Positions 53,236-61,815 of a stretch of 64,000 nucleotides of DNA are shown piece after piece. The stretch covers positions 301,080-365,079 of the forward strand of contig SZNP01000006.1 in NCBI GenBank assembly GCA_005239435.1. Reading direction: 5' to 3'. Numbering within the stretch: the stretch's first letter is position 1; each line of letters opens with the position of its first letter. The position numbers and the translations under genes were made by a program. Source of the DNA: Halorussus salinisoli. GTDB taxonomy: Archaea > Halobacteriota > Halobacteria > Halobacteriales > Haladaptataceae. Under the pieces are notes generated by a model that worked only from the letters and a program-made list of their open reading frames with translations, did no database searches and had not been told where the DNA came from.

Positions 53236-54438
53236 TCACCACGCCTCCCGAAGCACCGCCTCGATGTCCGCCGCGCTCGCGTCCAACCCCGCCGGCGCGC
53301 GCTCCATCGGGTGGTCGTCGACGACGAACTCCGCAATCGCCGGTACGTCCTCCTCACGCGTCTCGGGGAGGTCCCGGAGCCGCGACGGCGCGCCGAGCGC
53401 GTCGCGCAACTCCGCGACTGCTTCCACGACCGCTTCGGCCACCTCCTCGTCGGAGCGGCCCGACGGGTCGAGACCGAACCCTTCGGCCAGCAGGTCGCGA
53501 CTCGCGTCCACCTCCGAGAAGAGATACCGGAGGACGTGGGGGACGACGACCGCGTGGACCGCGCCCTGCTGGACGTTGTACCGGCGGGCGAACCCGTGAC
53601 CGAACGCGTGGACGACCGAGACCTTGCGGTCGAGTTGGACGAGCAGCGATCCAACCACGGCCAGGTCCATCGCCTCGGCGGTGGAACGTTCGTCAGTAAC
53701 GACTCGAGGAAGCGCGTCGGTCAGCAAGCGGAGGCCGTGAACCGCCGTCGCGTCGCTGACGGGGTCGGCGTCTCGGGCGTACGGCGTCTCGATGCCCTTG
53801 TCGACGCCGTTCATCGCCGACCCGGCCAGCGCGCCCGCGGGCGTGGTCTCGAACAGATCGGGATCCGCGAAGTCGGCGACGGGCATCGCCGACCCGCCGA
53901 CGATGACCGGTTGGTCCGTCGGCGACTCCACCGCCGGGAGGACCTCCAGCGACCCGCCGCTCGACACGTCCGCGCCGGCGAACGTCGTCGGGACGACGAC
54001 CACGGGCGGACGGTCGTCGCCCGGGTCGGGCGCACTGACCTCGCCGTCCTCGCGGGCCTCCTCGCGCAGGTCCGCCAGCGAGCGCCCGTCGGACGCGAAG
54101 ACGCTGGCCTGCCGGGCCACGTCGAGACTACTGCCGCCGCCGACGCCGACGAGGACGTCCGCGTCTGTCTCGCGCATCGCATCGATGGCGTCGAACGCCG
54201 CCTCGGCCTGCTTCTCGGGCGTCGTCCCGTCGAAGACGCCCGCGAGACGGTCGCCGAGTCCGGCCTCGACGGAGTCCATCAGGTCGTCGTTGGCCGCGAC
54301 GTTCGACCCGCAGACGACCAGGGCGCGGTCGAGGTTGCGCGCCGCGAGATAGTCGCCCAGTCGGTCCACGCACCCGCGGCCGTACAGCAGGTCACAGCTG
54401 CGGTAATCGTACTCGAACGCCTCGGCTACCGGGAGCAT
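53236..54438 (-). CDS. Iron-containing alcohol dehydrogenase family protein
   Basis: This 400-residue group III dehydrogenase reduces an aldehyde or ketone with NAD(P)H. The nucleotide-binding block is VLVGVGGGSSLDVARQASV (about 95-113), a VVVVPTTFAGADVSSGG loop follows, and the metal-binding residues lie in NGVDKGIETPYA and HAFGHGFARR...HAVVVPHVLRY. The family includes butanol, lactaldehyde and glycerol dehydrogenases; the substrate is unknown. It is not glycerol-1-phosphate dehydrogenase, because the sequence blocks and length differ. It lies upstream of the helicase on the same strand, with its own start ATG at 54438. Confidence 0.85.
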   Translation of the reverse strand: MLPVAEAFEYDYRSCDLLYGRGCVDRLGDYLAARNLDRALVVCGSNVAANDDLMDSVEAGLGDRLAGVFDGTTPEKQAEAAFDAIDAMRETDADVLVGVGGGSSLDVARQASVFASDGRSLADLREEAREDGEVSAPDPGDDRPPVVVVPTTFAGADVSSGGSLEVLPAVESPTDQPVIVGGSAMPVADFADPDLFETTPAGALAGSAMNGVDKGIETPYARDADPVSDATAVHGLRLLTDALPRVVTDERSTAEAMDLAVVGSLLVQLDRKVSVVHAFGHGFARRYNVQQGAVHAVVVPHVLRYLFSEVDASRDLLAEGFGLDPSGRSDEEVAEAVVEAVAELRDALGAPSRLRDLPETREEDVPAIAEFVVDDHPMERAPAGLDASAADIEAVLREAW

Positions 54439-54503
54439 GGCCCTTCAGTTACAGCGCTATCGCAATGAAGGTGGAGGCCGTGCGCGTCGGTGATTTCTGG
54501 CGG

Positions 54504-55157
54504 CTACGCGTCGCCGTCCAGCAGTATTTCCCGCAGTTCCGCCGCCGACCCCGCCACCGCGTCTGCCTCCGACAGGTCCAGTTCCTCGTCGGACTGGTTC
54601 CGGTAGCCGACCGCCTTCATGCCGGCCGCCTTCGCCGACTTGACCCCGTTCGTGGAGTCTTCGACGGCGACACACTCCTCCGGCGCGACCCCGACCTGCC
54701 CGGCGGCGTACTCGTACACGTCGGGTTCGGGCTTGCTCTTGCCGTCGATTTCCTCCGCACTGATTATCCGGTCGAACTCCTCGCGGAGGTCGAACCGGTC
54801 GAGCATTCGGTCTATCCAGTCGTGTGGCGACGACGAGACCAGCGCGACGGTCCGGCCGTCCTCGCGGAGGCCCGCGAGCAGGTCCCGGAAGTCCTCCTGT
54901 AACTCGACTTTCTCACCGTAGATGTCCCGGGCCGCCTCCTCGTAACGGGCGACGAACTCGTCTTTGCTGGCGGTCATCTCGTGGCGCTCTTCGAGGTAGT
55001 CGTAGATTTCCCGGAAGTTCATCCCGGTCGTCTCCGAGGTGTCGGCCGACCCCTCGACCGCCGAAGGGAGGATTTCCTCGTCCTCGATTTCGACCCAGTA
55101 GCGTTCGGAGTTCACGATTACACCGTCCATGTCGAACAGCACAGCCTTCGATTGCAC
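54504..55157 (-). CDS. HAD family hydrolase (phosphatase/beta-phosphoglucomutase-like)
   Basis: This 217-residue haloacid dehalogenase-type phosphatase starts at GTG 55157. Motif I is LFDMDGVIVN with nucleophile D9 and acid D11, motif II is LVSSSPHDWI, motif III is the lysine in KSKPEPDVYEYAA, and motif IV is VAVEDSTNGVKSAKAAGM. The helical cap (about 20-90) is of subclass I, similar to phosphoglycolate phosphatase and beta-phosphoglucomutase. The substrate cannot be read from sequence. It is the next gene upstream of the iron-type dehydrogenase on the same strand (65-bp gap). Confidence 0.88.
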   Translation of the reverse strand: MQSKAVLFDMDGVIVNSERYWVEIEDEEILPSAVEGSADTSETTGMNFREIYDYLEERHEMTASKDEFVARYEEAARDIYGEKVELQEDFRDLLAGLREDGRTVALVSSSPHDWIDRMLDRFDLREEFDRIISAEEIDGKSKPEPDVYEYAAGQVGVAPEECVAVEDSTNGVKSAKAAGMKAVGYRNQSDEELDLSEADAVAGSAAELREILLDGDA

Positions 55158-55321
55158 GGACGAACCAACGAACCGGACCGAAATAGTAGCTCCGGGCGAG
55201 GAGCGCGCGGTGGGAAGTCGCTCGTTTCCAGGCGACTGGTCGTCATCGGGTCGCGATTCCCGTCGGGGAACCGAGTCGGCCGCCCCAGAGTTTAAATCCG
55301 GGACCGGGACGAACCCTGCCC

Positions 55322-56132
55322 GTGACCGAAACCGTCCACGTCTACGCCGGGGAGTGCTCGATTACGTACTACAGCGAGGCCCGACGCGCCTCGAAGCCGA
55401 GTGACGAAACCGCGGAGTCCGACCCACGAACCCAGCGCGGCCGGGTCGTGGTCGTCCACAAGCCCGACGGTACCGTCCTCGTCCACGACGCCGAAGGGTA
55501 TCAGCCGGTCGAGTGGCTCACCCGAGCGAACGCGGTCCACCGCGAGACCGACGGAGACGGCGGGTTCGGTCTCGTCGCGGTCAAGGACCGCGAGCGCCTC
55601 CACGTCGAGAGTCACGGCGACGTCGCCCGCGCGTCACGAGGCGACCTCGGCGGGCGCGCAGGTCGGGGCCTGCCCCGACTGCGACGGTACCCTCGTCCGC
55701 GCCCGCGGGGCAGTCACCTGCCTCGACTGCCCGGCCGAGTACGGCCTGCCGCGCGACGCCGCGATGCTCGACTCGACCTGCGACTGCGGCCTGCCTCGGA
55801 TAGCGGTCGAGCGCGGCGCGCGTTTCGAACTCTGCGTGGACCGCGACTGCGAGGGCCTCGACGACGCGGTCCGCGAGCGATTCGACCGCGAGTGGTCGTG
55901 TCCCGACTGCGACGGCGACCTCCGGGTGCTGCGCGAGCGCACCCTCTTTCTGGGTTGCGAGAACTACCCGGACTGCGAGGCGACGTTCGCGCTCCCCGAC
56001 CGGGAGGTGGTCGGAATCTGCGACTGTGGTCTGCCGCGCGTCCGGAGAGACAATAAAAAGAGCGAGAGTGGCGGAAGTAGCGAAAACGGCGAAACCGCCG
56101 ACGAGTCGAAGTGCTTGAACGAGACGTGTTAA
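55322..56132 (+). pseudogene. NucS-N-like zinc-ribbon protein with a frameshift
   Basis: Two overlapping frames together spell one protein. From GTG 55322, frame 1 gives a domain like the N-terminal DNA-binding part of NucS/DUF91: RVVVVHKPDGTVLVHDAEG and QPVEWLTRA, about residues 40-70. It stays sensible until about 55625. From there, frame 2 (shifted by one base) gives several zinc ribbons with CPDC, CLDC, CDCGLPR, CVDRDC, CPDC, CENYPDC and a last CDCGLPR pair, ending at 56132. Both continuations outside these limits look like non-coding shadow. The NucS nuclease domain is absent; topoisomerase-like C4 zinc fingers replace it. The shift may be a real mutation, a sequencing error or, less likely, programmed. 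Confidence 0.75.
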
Positions 56133-56860
56133 CGTTCGACCGGGTCGGCCCCGACCGCCAGTCGGTCGGTCGCCGCCCAGACGACGAAGCCGATCGCAGC
56201 GGCCGCGAACGCGAGTCCCGACTTGGACGTGCCGGACGTGGCGAACGCGAGGCCCCCGAGGACCGTCGAGAGCGCCAGGGCACGCGTCGGTCGCTGGTCG
56301 GTGAGCCGAATTACTCCGGCCAGGAAGGCGACGCCGACGACGCTACCGAAGACCACGTCCACCACGTAGTGAACGCCGAGGAAGACCCTCGACGCCGCGA
56401 CCAGCGTGCTCAGTACCCCCGCGAGAGCGAGTCGTCTGGGTCGGTCCCAGAAGTCCAGCGCGAACGCCGCGCCGCCGTAGACCGCGGTCGTCTTCAGCGC
56501 GTGGCCGCTCGGGAAGCCGAACCCGTCGCCCGTCACCATCGACTCGTACGCGGCGTGCCCGATTGCCGGAATCCACGTCGGCGGGGTCGCCGTCGCGGCC
56601 CCCGGCGGTCGCGGGAGTCCGAAGACGTGCTTGAGAACGACCGTTAGCGAGTACGCGCCGACGGTAAGCGCGAGCAAGTACACGCAGTCGTCTGTGAGTG
56701 ACTCGGTAAGGGAACGATACCTCGTGCCCATCACGTAGAGGGCACAGATGCCGACCACCACGAACCACATGTCACCGAGTTGTGTGACGAGGCCAGCGAT
56801 GGCAGTCACAGCTTCCGGAAGCTGGGAAGCGAACTGTGCTTCTCCGAATCCCCGAGACAT
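56129..56860 (-). CDS. PAP2-type membrane phosphatase
   Basis: This 243-residue protein has about six membrane helices and the three-part phosphatase motif of the PAP2 family: KHVFGLPRP, PSGH and SRVFLGVHYVVDV. Such enzymes dephosphorylate lipid phosphates or pyrophosphates at the membrane surface. Archaeal members may recycle isoprenoid phosphates, but the substrate here is unknown. It starts at ATG 56860 and ends by sharing a TTAA with the stop of the zinc-ribbon gene, convergently. It diverges from the lipoprotein gene at 56903 across only 42 bp, which must hold both promoters. Confidence 0.9.
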   Translation of the reverse strand: MSRGFGEAQFASQLPEAVTAIAGLVTQLGDMWFVVVGICALYVMGTRYRSLTESLTDDCVYLLALTVGAYSLTVVLKHVFGLPRPPGAATATPPTWIPAIGHAAYESMVTGDGFGFPSGHALKTTAVYGGAAFALDFWDRPRRLALAGVLSTLVAASRVFLGVHYVVDVVFGSVVGVAFLAGVIRLTDQRPTRALALSTVLGGLAFATSGTSKSGLAFAAAAIGFVVWAATDRLAVGADPVER

Positions 56861-56902
56861 ACGTGATACCAGATAAATTCAGAATGTTTATTATTTACGG
56901 AA

Positions 56903-57718
56903 GTGTCTACGTTTGGAGTGAATCGACGCAGGTTCGTGACGTCGGCGGGAGCGTCCGGAATAGCCCTGTTGAGTGGATGTACAGAGAGTGGAAATCCGAC
57001 GACGGGAACCGACGGTACGGAGACCGAAGGTGGAACCGAGGCCGCGGTGAACGACGCGACGACCAGGAAAGGCGACTTCGACTATCCAGAAGGACTCTCC
57101 GAGGAGAGCGTTTCGGACGTCGAGCGCCTGAACGAACAGGTACTCGACAGCGTCGAGAGTACCAGTTTCACCTTCGACTACGAGATCGAACCGGCGGGCG
57201 AGAACAGCTACGAAGCGAGCGAGACTGCCCGCTACGACCCCGAATCGGAGGAAGGACTGACGCGGGTGAAAGCGTCTACCGACGAAAAGTCGGTGAACTA
57301 CGCCACGTACCAGTCCGGCAGTAAGGTGTACATGGTCGAGGGACTGGGCCGACGGGTCGAGTACAGCACCTACGACCTGAGCTCCCCGGAGAATCGGTTC
57401 GACAGGAGGACGGCGTTAGACACCGCACGGGAAGACTTGGACTCCATCGACAGCCTCACGTATGCAGTTGACGGCGTGGAGGTACGTGCCGGAAGAACAG
57501 TCGCGGTGCTCACGATTACGGGGGCTATCGAGGCTGACGACTCGTGGGTGAGCGACCCCAGCGGTGAACTGTACGTCAGCGAAGCCGCGTGGCCAGTCGA
57601 GTTTCACTTCGAGTGGACCAGTAGCGAAGGGTCCTTCGAAGCGGACGGCGAGTTCAGCGACATCGGAAACACGACCGTCGAAAAACCGGACTGGGTACAG
57701 AAAGCCAAAGACTCGTAG
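56903..57718 (+). CDS. Tat-exported lipoprotein, uncharacterised
   Basis: This 271-residue protein starts at GTG 56903. A twin-arginine motif (NRRRFVTSAG, about 7-16), a short hydrophobic stretch and the lipobox LLSGC (C26) mark Tat export and lipid anchoring outside the cell. A Thr/Gly/Glu-rich linker then leads to a domain of alternating strands (SFTFDYEIEPAGENSYEAS, VNYATYQSGSKVYMVEG, ELYVSEAAWPVEFHFEW). The pattern resembles LolA/LppX-like half-barrels used for lipid or ligand binding, but I cannot confirm it. It diverges from the PAP2 gene; the TTTATTATTTAC before it may be the promoter. Confidence 0.75.
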   Translation: MSTFGVNRRRFVTSAGASGIALLSGCTESGNPTTGTDGTETEGGTEAAVNDATTRKGDFDYPEGLSEESVSDVERLNEQVLDSVESTSFTFDYEIEPAGENSYEASETARYDPESEEGLTRVKASTDEKSVNYATYQSGSKVYMVEGLGRRVEYSTYDLSSPENRFDRRTALDTAREDLDSIDSLTYAVDGVEVRAGRTVAVLTITGAIEADDSWVSDPSGELYVSEAAWPVEFHFEWTSSEGSFEADGEFSDIGNTTVEKPDWVQKAKDS

Positions 57719-57792
57719 GTCCCGCGTACCGCAACCCTCGACTGCGAGGGGACACCGGAAGCCGTTTGACGCCGCGAACCGGAACGACGACC

Positions 57793-58833
57793 ATGAACGG
57801 ACGCCTGCGTGACGACGAAGTGGTGGTCGGCGGCGACGCCCGCCAGCGCTACTACGACTCCAGCGGGTACGGCCGCCCGCTCGGCGGGCAAGAAGTCGCG
57901 CTTTCGCGCGTCGAGGCCGCCTACCTGCTGTTCAAGGGCGACATAGACGGCATCGAAGGGATGGGGTTCCGGGAGTTCCTCGCCGATTCGGGCGACGAGA
58001 TCGCAACCCGATTTCTGGTGTACGCCGACCTGCGCGACCGGGGGTTCTACCTCTCGCCCGCCCGCGACGGGTGGGTCGATTCGCCTCGGTCGAGCTCCGA
58101 CTTCGTGGTCTACCCCCGCGGCAAGGGGCCGTGGGACGACGCGGTTCTCTACCGCATTCGGGTCGTCAGCGAGCGCGCGAGCGTGGCCGCCGAGGAGTTG
58201 GGCGACGTGGTGCTGGCGGTCGTGGACGAGGAGAGCGAGATAACCTACCTCGAAACCGACCGGGCCGACCTCCGCGGGAGTTCGGGCACCGACCTTCCGC
58301 AAGCGGTCCCGGCCGACCTGCTGGACGACCGCGTGCTGGTCTGGGACCCGCCCTCGACGCTCCACGAGCGAGGCTTCTACGGCCAACCCCTCGACGGCAG
58401 AGACCCGAATCGGGACGTACCGGGCGCGCTCCAGCTGTCGCTGATCGAGGCCGCTTACCTCGCCAGCGAGGGCGTCCTCTCGCTCGACGCGGACGCGGAA
58501 ACGGTCCGCGAGCGCGGCCGCGAGGTCGAAGGCGCGCGCTTCGACCGACGACTCCGGGTGTATCGGGCGCTCCGCGAACGCGGGGTCGTGCCCAAGACCG
58601 GATTCAAGTTCGGGTCGGACTTCCGGACCTACGCCGACGTGGAGTCGGTCGATGACCTCGGCCATTCGGAGTGTCTGGTCAGGGTGCTTCCGGCCGACCA
58701 CGTCTTCTCGCCGCGGGACCTCGCGCTCGACGTTCGCCTCGCCCACGGGGTCCGAAAGCGGATGATTTTTGCGCTCGTAGGCCCGAACGAAGAGATAACC
58801 GATTGGATCTCCGTAGGCCGACTGACACCATGA
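57793..58833 (+). CDS. endA: tRNA-splicing endonuclease (fused, two-unit type)
   Basis: This 346-residue enzyme cuts introns from pre-tRNA at bulge-helix-bulge sites. Two tandem units are fused, each with an N-terminal and a C-terminal domain: the first about 1-165 (RQRYYDSSGYGRPLGG), the second 190-346 (HERGFYGQPLDGRD). The catalytic triad is in the second unit: Y280 (FRTYAD), H291 (GHSECLV) and K322 (RKRMIFAL). The first unit lacks it and is structural. The gene overlaps trpS by the ATGA of stop and start, so the two are translationally coupled; endA-trpS is a familiar haloarchaeal pair. Haloarchaeal pre-tRNA-Trp contains an intron cut by this enzyme, so the pairing makes sense. Confidence 0.95.
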   Translation: MNGRLRDDEVVVGGDARQRYYDSSGYGRPLGGQEVALSRVEAAYLLFKGDIDGIEGMGFREFLADSGDEIATRFLVYADLRDRGFYLSPARDGWVDSPRSSSDFVVYPRGKGPWDDAVLYRIRVVSERASVAAEELGDVVLAVVDEESEITYLETDRADLRGSSGTDLPQAVPADLLDDRVLVWDPPSTLHERGFYGQPLDGRDPNRDVPGALQLSLIEAAYLASEGVLSLDADAETVRERGREVEGARFDRRLRVYRALRERGVVPKTGFKFGSDFRTYADVESVDDLGHSECLVRVLPADHVFSPRDLALDVRLAHGVRKRMIFALVGPNEEITDWISVGRLTP

Positions 58834-60413
58834 CACGAGACACCGACAGCAGAGACGGGGTAGAGCAAGCCGACCGCGAGAAACTGCCCGACGGCGGGAC
58901 CGCCGCAGGTGACGGCGACGACGTGGCGCTAGACCCGTGGGGGTCGGCGGCAGTCGCCGACTACCGGAAACTGTTCGAGGAGTTCGGCATCGAGGAGTTC
59001 GACGAGCTTCTGCCCGAAGTGCCCGACCCTCACTACCTGATGCGCCGCGGCGTCATCTTCGGCCACCGAGACTACCGCCGAGTCGCCGACGCGATGGTGA
59101 ACGACGAACCCTTCGCGGCGCTCTCGGGGTTCATGCCGACCGGCGACCCCCACATCGGCCACAAACTCGTCTTCGACGAGATAATCTGGCACCAACGGCA
59201 GGGCGGTGACGCCTACGCGCTCATCGCCGACCTCGAAGCCCACAGCGCCCGCGGGATGACGTGGGACGAGATAGACGAACACGCCCGCGACTACCTACTC
59301 AGCCTGCTCGCGCTCGGGTTCGACCCCGAGGAGGGGACGCTCTACCGACAGTCGGGCGACCGCGACGTACAGGACTTGGCCTTCGAGTTGGGGTCGAAAG
59401 CCAACTTCTCGGAACTGGAGAACATCTACGGCTTCTCGGGCGAGACCAGCGTCTCGCACATGCAGAGCGTCGTGACCCAGATGGCCGACATCCTCTACCC
59501 CCAGCTGGACGAACCCAAGCCGACCGTCATCCCGGTCGGCCCCGACCAGGACCCCCACGTCCGCCTCGCTCGGGACCTCGCGGCCCGGATGGGCTACTTT
59601 AGCGTGACTGAAGCCTACGCGAGTTTCGAGGCCGACGCCGAGGAGCGCGAACTCCTCGCCGCGGCCTACGCCGCGCTCTCGGAGGAGACCAGCGAAGACG
59701 AGACGGTTCGATGTGAAGACGCGGCCGACTGGCTCGAAGACGAGATGGCCCCCGGCGCGGCCCGCGAGAGCGCAGTGGCAAAACTGCGAGAGGCGGGCAA
59801 GGAACCCCTCCGTCCTCGGGTCCGATTCCTCGACCGGAACGCGACCGAGGACGCCTTCGAGGCGCTTATCGGCGCGGTCGAGGGCGAGAAGCGCGTGTTC
59901 GACGAACACGTCGACGCCTTCGACCTCTCGCGGGAGGACGCCGAGGAGTTGGCCCGCGAGGTCGAACTCGACCACGGCGGCTACGGGTTCGTCGCTCCCT
60001 CCTCCATCTACCATCGGTTCATGACCGGTCTGACCGGCGGGAAGATGTCCTCGTCGGTCCCGGCGAGCCACATCAGCCTGCTCGACGACCCCGAAGACGG
60101 CTACGACAAGGTGAAGGCCGCGACCACAGGCGGCCGCGAGACGGCCGAGAAACAGCGCGAACTCGGCGGCCGGGCCGACGAGTGCCCGGTGTACGAACTC
60201 TACGCCTACCTGCTGGCGGGCGACGACGACGAGTTCGCCAAGGAGGTCTACGACGAGTGCGTCGGCGGCGAGCGCCTCTGTGGCGACTGCAAGGAGCAGG
60301 CCGCCCGACTGATGCGGGAGTTCCTGGCGGAACATCAGGAGAAACGCGAGGAGGTCGAGGACCTGCTGGAGCAGGCCGACATCGAGTTAGACAGCGACCG
60401 CAAGCGGAACTGA
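58830..60413 (+). CDS. trpS: Tryptophanyl-tRNA synthetase
   Basis: This 527-residue class I synthetase has a HIGH-type motif GDPHIGH (108-111) and KMSSS (405-409). The length is about 100 residues above most archaeal TrpRS. The extra part is an acidic insertion at about 270-370 (EERELLAAAYAALSEETSEDETV, then a helical region) together with a polar N-terminus. This is a feature of haloarchaeal TrpRS. It overlaps endA by 4 bp. It charges tRNA-Trp, whose intron is removed by the EndA encoded just upstream. Confidence 0.95.
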   Translation: MTRDTDSRDGVEQADREKLPDGGTAAGDGDDVALDPWGSAAVADYRKLFEEFGIEEFDELLPEVPDPHYLMRRGVIFGHRDYRRVADAMVNDEPFAALSGFMPTGDPHIGHKLVFDEIIWHQRQGGDAYALIADLEAHSARGMTWDEIDEHARDYLLSLLALGFDPEEGTLYRQSGDRDVQDLAFELGSKANFSELENIYGFSGETSVSHMQSVVTQMADILYPQLDEPKPTVIPVGPDQDPHVRLARDLAARMGYFSVTEAYASFEADAEERELLAAAYAALSEETSEDETVRCEDAADWLEDEMAPGAARESAVAKLREAGKEPLRPRVRFLDRNATEDAFEALIGAVEGEKRVFDEHVDAFDLSREDAEELAREVELDHGGYGFVAPSSIYHRFMTGLTGGKMSSSVPASHISLLDDPEDGYDKVKAATTGGRETAEKQRELGGRADECPVYELYAYLLAGDDDEFAKEVYDECVGGERLCGDCKEQAARLMREFLAEHQEKREEVEDLLEQADIELDSDRKRN

Positions 60414-60483
60414 CGCCCTTTTCCCCGCTCCACCGTCGTTCGTTTCAACAACAGTTAACCCCTCGCGCCCGGAGAGACGACAC

Positions 60484-60684
60484 ATGGCGACCGCGAACGC
60501 GGACAGACTCGAACCGCTCGGCATCGGCTTCGGCGTACTGCTCGTCCTCGTCGGACTCGCAACCATCGTCGGAACGCCGTGGGCGTACAAGTCCGGCGGA
60601 ATTCTCGTAATGGTCGGACAGTCCCTCGGCGCAGTGGCGGCCATCGCCATCGGCGCGGGACTCGTGTGGCTCGCTCGGAGGTGA
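60484..60684 (+). CDS. Small two-helix membrane protein
   Basis: This 66-residue protein has two hydrophobic helices (LGIGFGVLLVLVGLATIVG, about 12-30, and GQSLGAVAAIAIGAGLVWLA). A glycine turn with PWAYKSGG lies between them, and the tail is short and basic. No family is recognised. It lies 70 bp behind trpS with its own start ATG and may be a separate transcript. Coding potential is good. Confidence 0.65.
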   Translation: MATANADRLEPLGIGFGVLLVLVGLATIVGTPWAYKSGGILVMVGQSLGAVAAIAIGAGLVWLARR

Positions 60685-60840
60685 AACCGGTTCGTGTGTG
60701 GTATCGAATATAGAGACGTTTCTCTCGGACGCATATACTTAGGATAAGCAATTGTATATCTATTTCTAGAGTAAAATCCAATCGATAAGACCGGAGCAGA
60801 GTCGGCAACGAACCGAAATCGCGGAGAAACGGAGCGGCAG

Positions 60841-61653
60841 TTACTTGTTCGGCAGGAAGGCGAGGCCGAACAGCAGGACGACCGTGATGACGCTCAGGAT
60901 GACGATGCCCCACAGGCCCGCGATGCGCTCGTTGAACTGGTCGATATCACCGACCTCCGACCGGTACTCGGACGGGTTCGACGAGAGTTGGACTACGCCG
61001 TCCTGGTCCTCGGGGAAGTGCGCGACGAACGTCTGGTTGTTGTTTTCGGGACCGAGCACGACGTTTCCACCCTCGGAGAGCGACGTTTCGAGCGTCTCGG
61101 GAGCAGTCCACGAGAGCGTCGCCTCGTCCGCGGTGACGTTGCTCACGGTGGTCTGGTTGCCTTCGTACTGGAACGTGTCGCCCTCGGAGTACTCGCGGGT
61201 GTCGGGTTCGCCGAACTGCTGGCGCTTGTACTCGTCGACGGGGACGAGCGTCTTGTTCTCTCCCTCGTCGACGACGACGAATTCGGTCTCGTTCTGCGTG
61301 ACCGTGGTGGTGTTATCGCTCAGGTTGAACTCCTGACGGAGGGTGAACTGACTGGGGTCGGACTCGTTCGGGATGAGAACCCGATACGTGGAGTTGTCCA
61401 ACTGCGTGGTCGAGTTGTTCGCCAACGTGGCGGTGTAGCGCGCCGACTCGTTGACTCGCGACAGCGTTCCCTCTCCGTCACCGACCGACGTGACCGTGTA
61501 CTCGTACCCGTTGACGGTCAGCGTGTCGTTTTCGGCGTACGTCTCCCCTTGAACGTCGATGCCCGGCTCCTGGGCCACACCGATGAGCGAGTAGGACCCA
61601 GCGGCGATTACGAGGAAGAGGACGGCGTACACCGTCGCGGCTCGTCGTTGCAT
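60841..61653 (-). CDS. Membrane-anchored exported protein with N-glycosylation sequons
   Basis: This 270-residue protein has an N-terminal membrane segment (about 7-25, AVLFLVIAAGSYSLIGV) and a C-terminal helix (about 247-266, GIVILSVITVVLLFGLAFLP). The large middle domain carries many NxS/T sequons (NES, NNST, NQT and others), so it is presumably outside the cell. Strands such as YEYTVTSVGDGEGTLSRV and TFQYEGNQTTVSNVTADEATLSW suggest beta-sandwich modules. The function is unknown. It is convergent with the 66-residue protein across 156 bp. Confidence 0.7.
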   Translation of the reverse strand: MQRRAATVYAVLFLVIAAGSYSLIGVAQEPGIDVQGETYAENDTLTVNGYEYTVTSVGDGEGTLSRVNESARYTATLANNSTTQLDNSTYRVLIPNESDPSQFTLRQEFNLSDNTTTVTQNETEFVVVDEGENKTLVPVDEYKRQQFGEPDTREYSEGDTFQYEGNQTTVSNVTADEATLSWTAPETLETSLSEGGNVVLGPENNNQTFVAHFPEDQDGVVQLSSNPSEYRSEVGDIDQFNERIAGLWGIVILSVITVVLLFGLAFLPNK

Positions 61654-61815
61654 GTTCGAACCGTTTCGACGCGCGCCGTTTAATGATTACTTTTCGGCGA
61701 TGAGACCGGGGTTCGCTCGGTAGGCGATTCGAGTCCGGTAGAAGGGGGTGCGTTACTGGCTTGCGGTCGGTCGGCGTGGCAGGATTTTTTCTACCGGGCG
61801 CGCGACGTGACGGAC

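Noticed and set aside
51300..53699. Long open frame antisense to the helicase gene
   Set aside because: Same shadow effect; the helicase motifs are complete on the minus strand and the antisense product has no recognisable domain.
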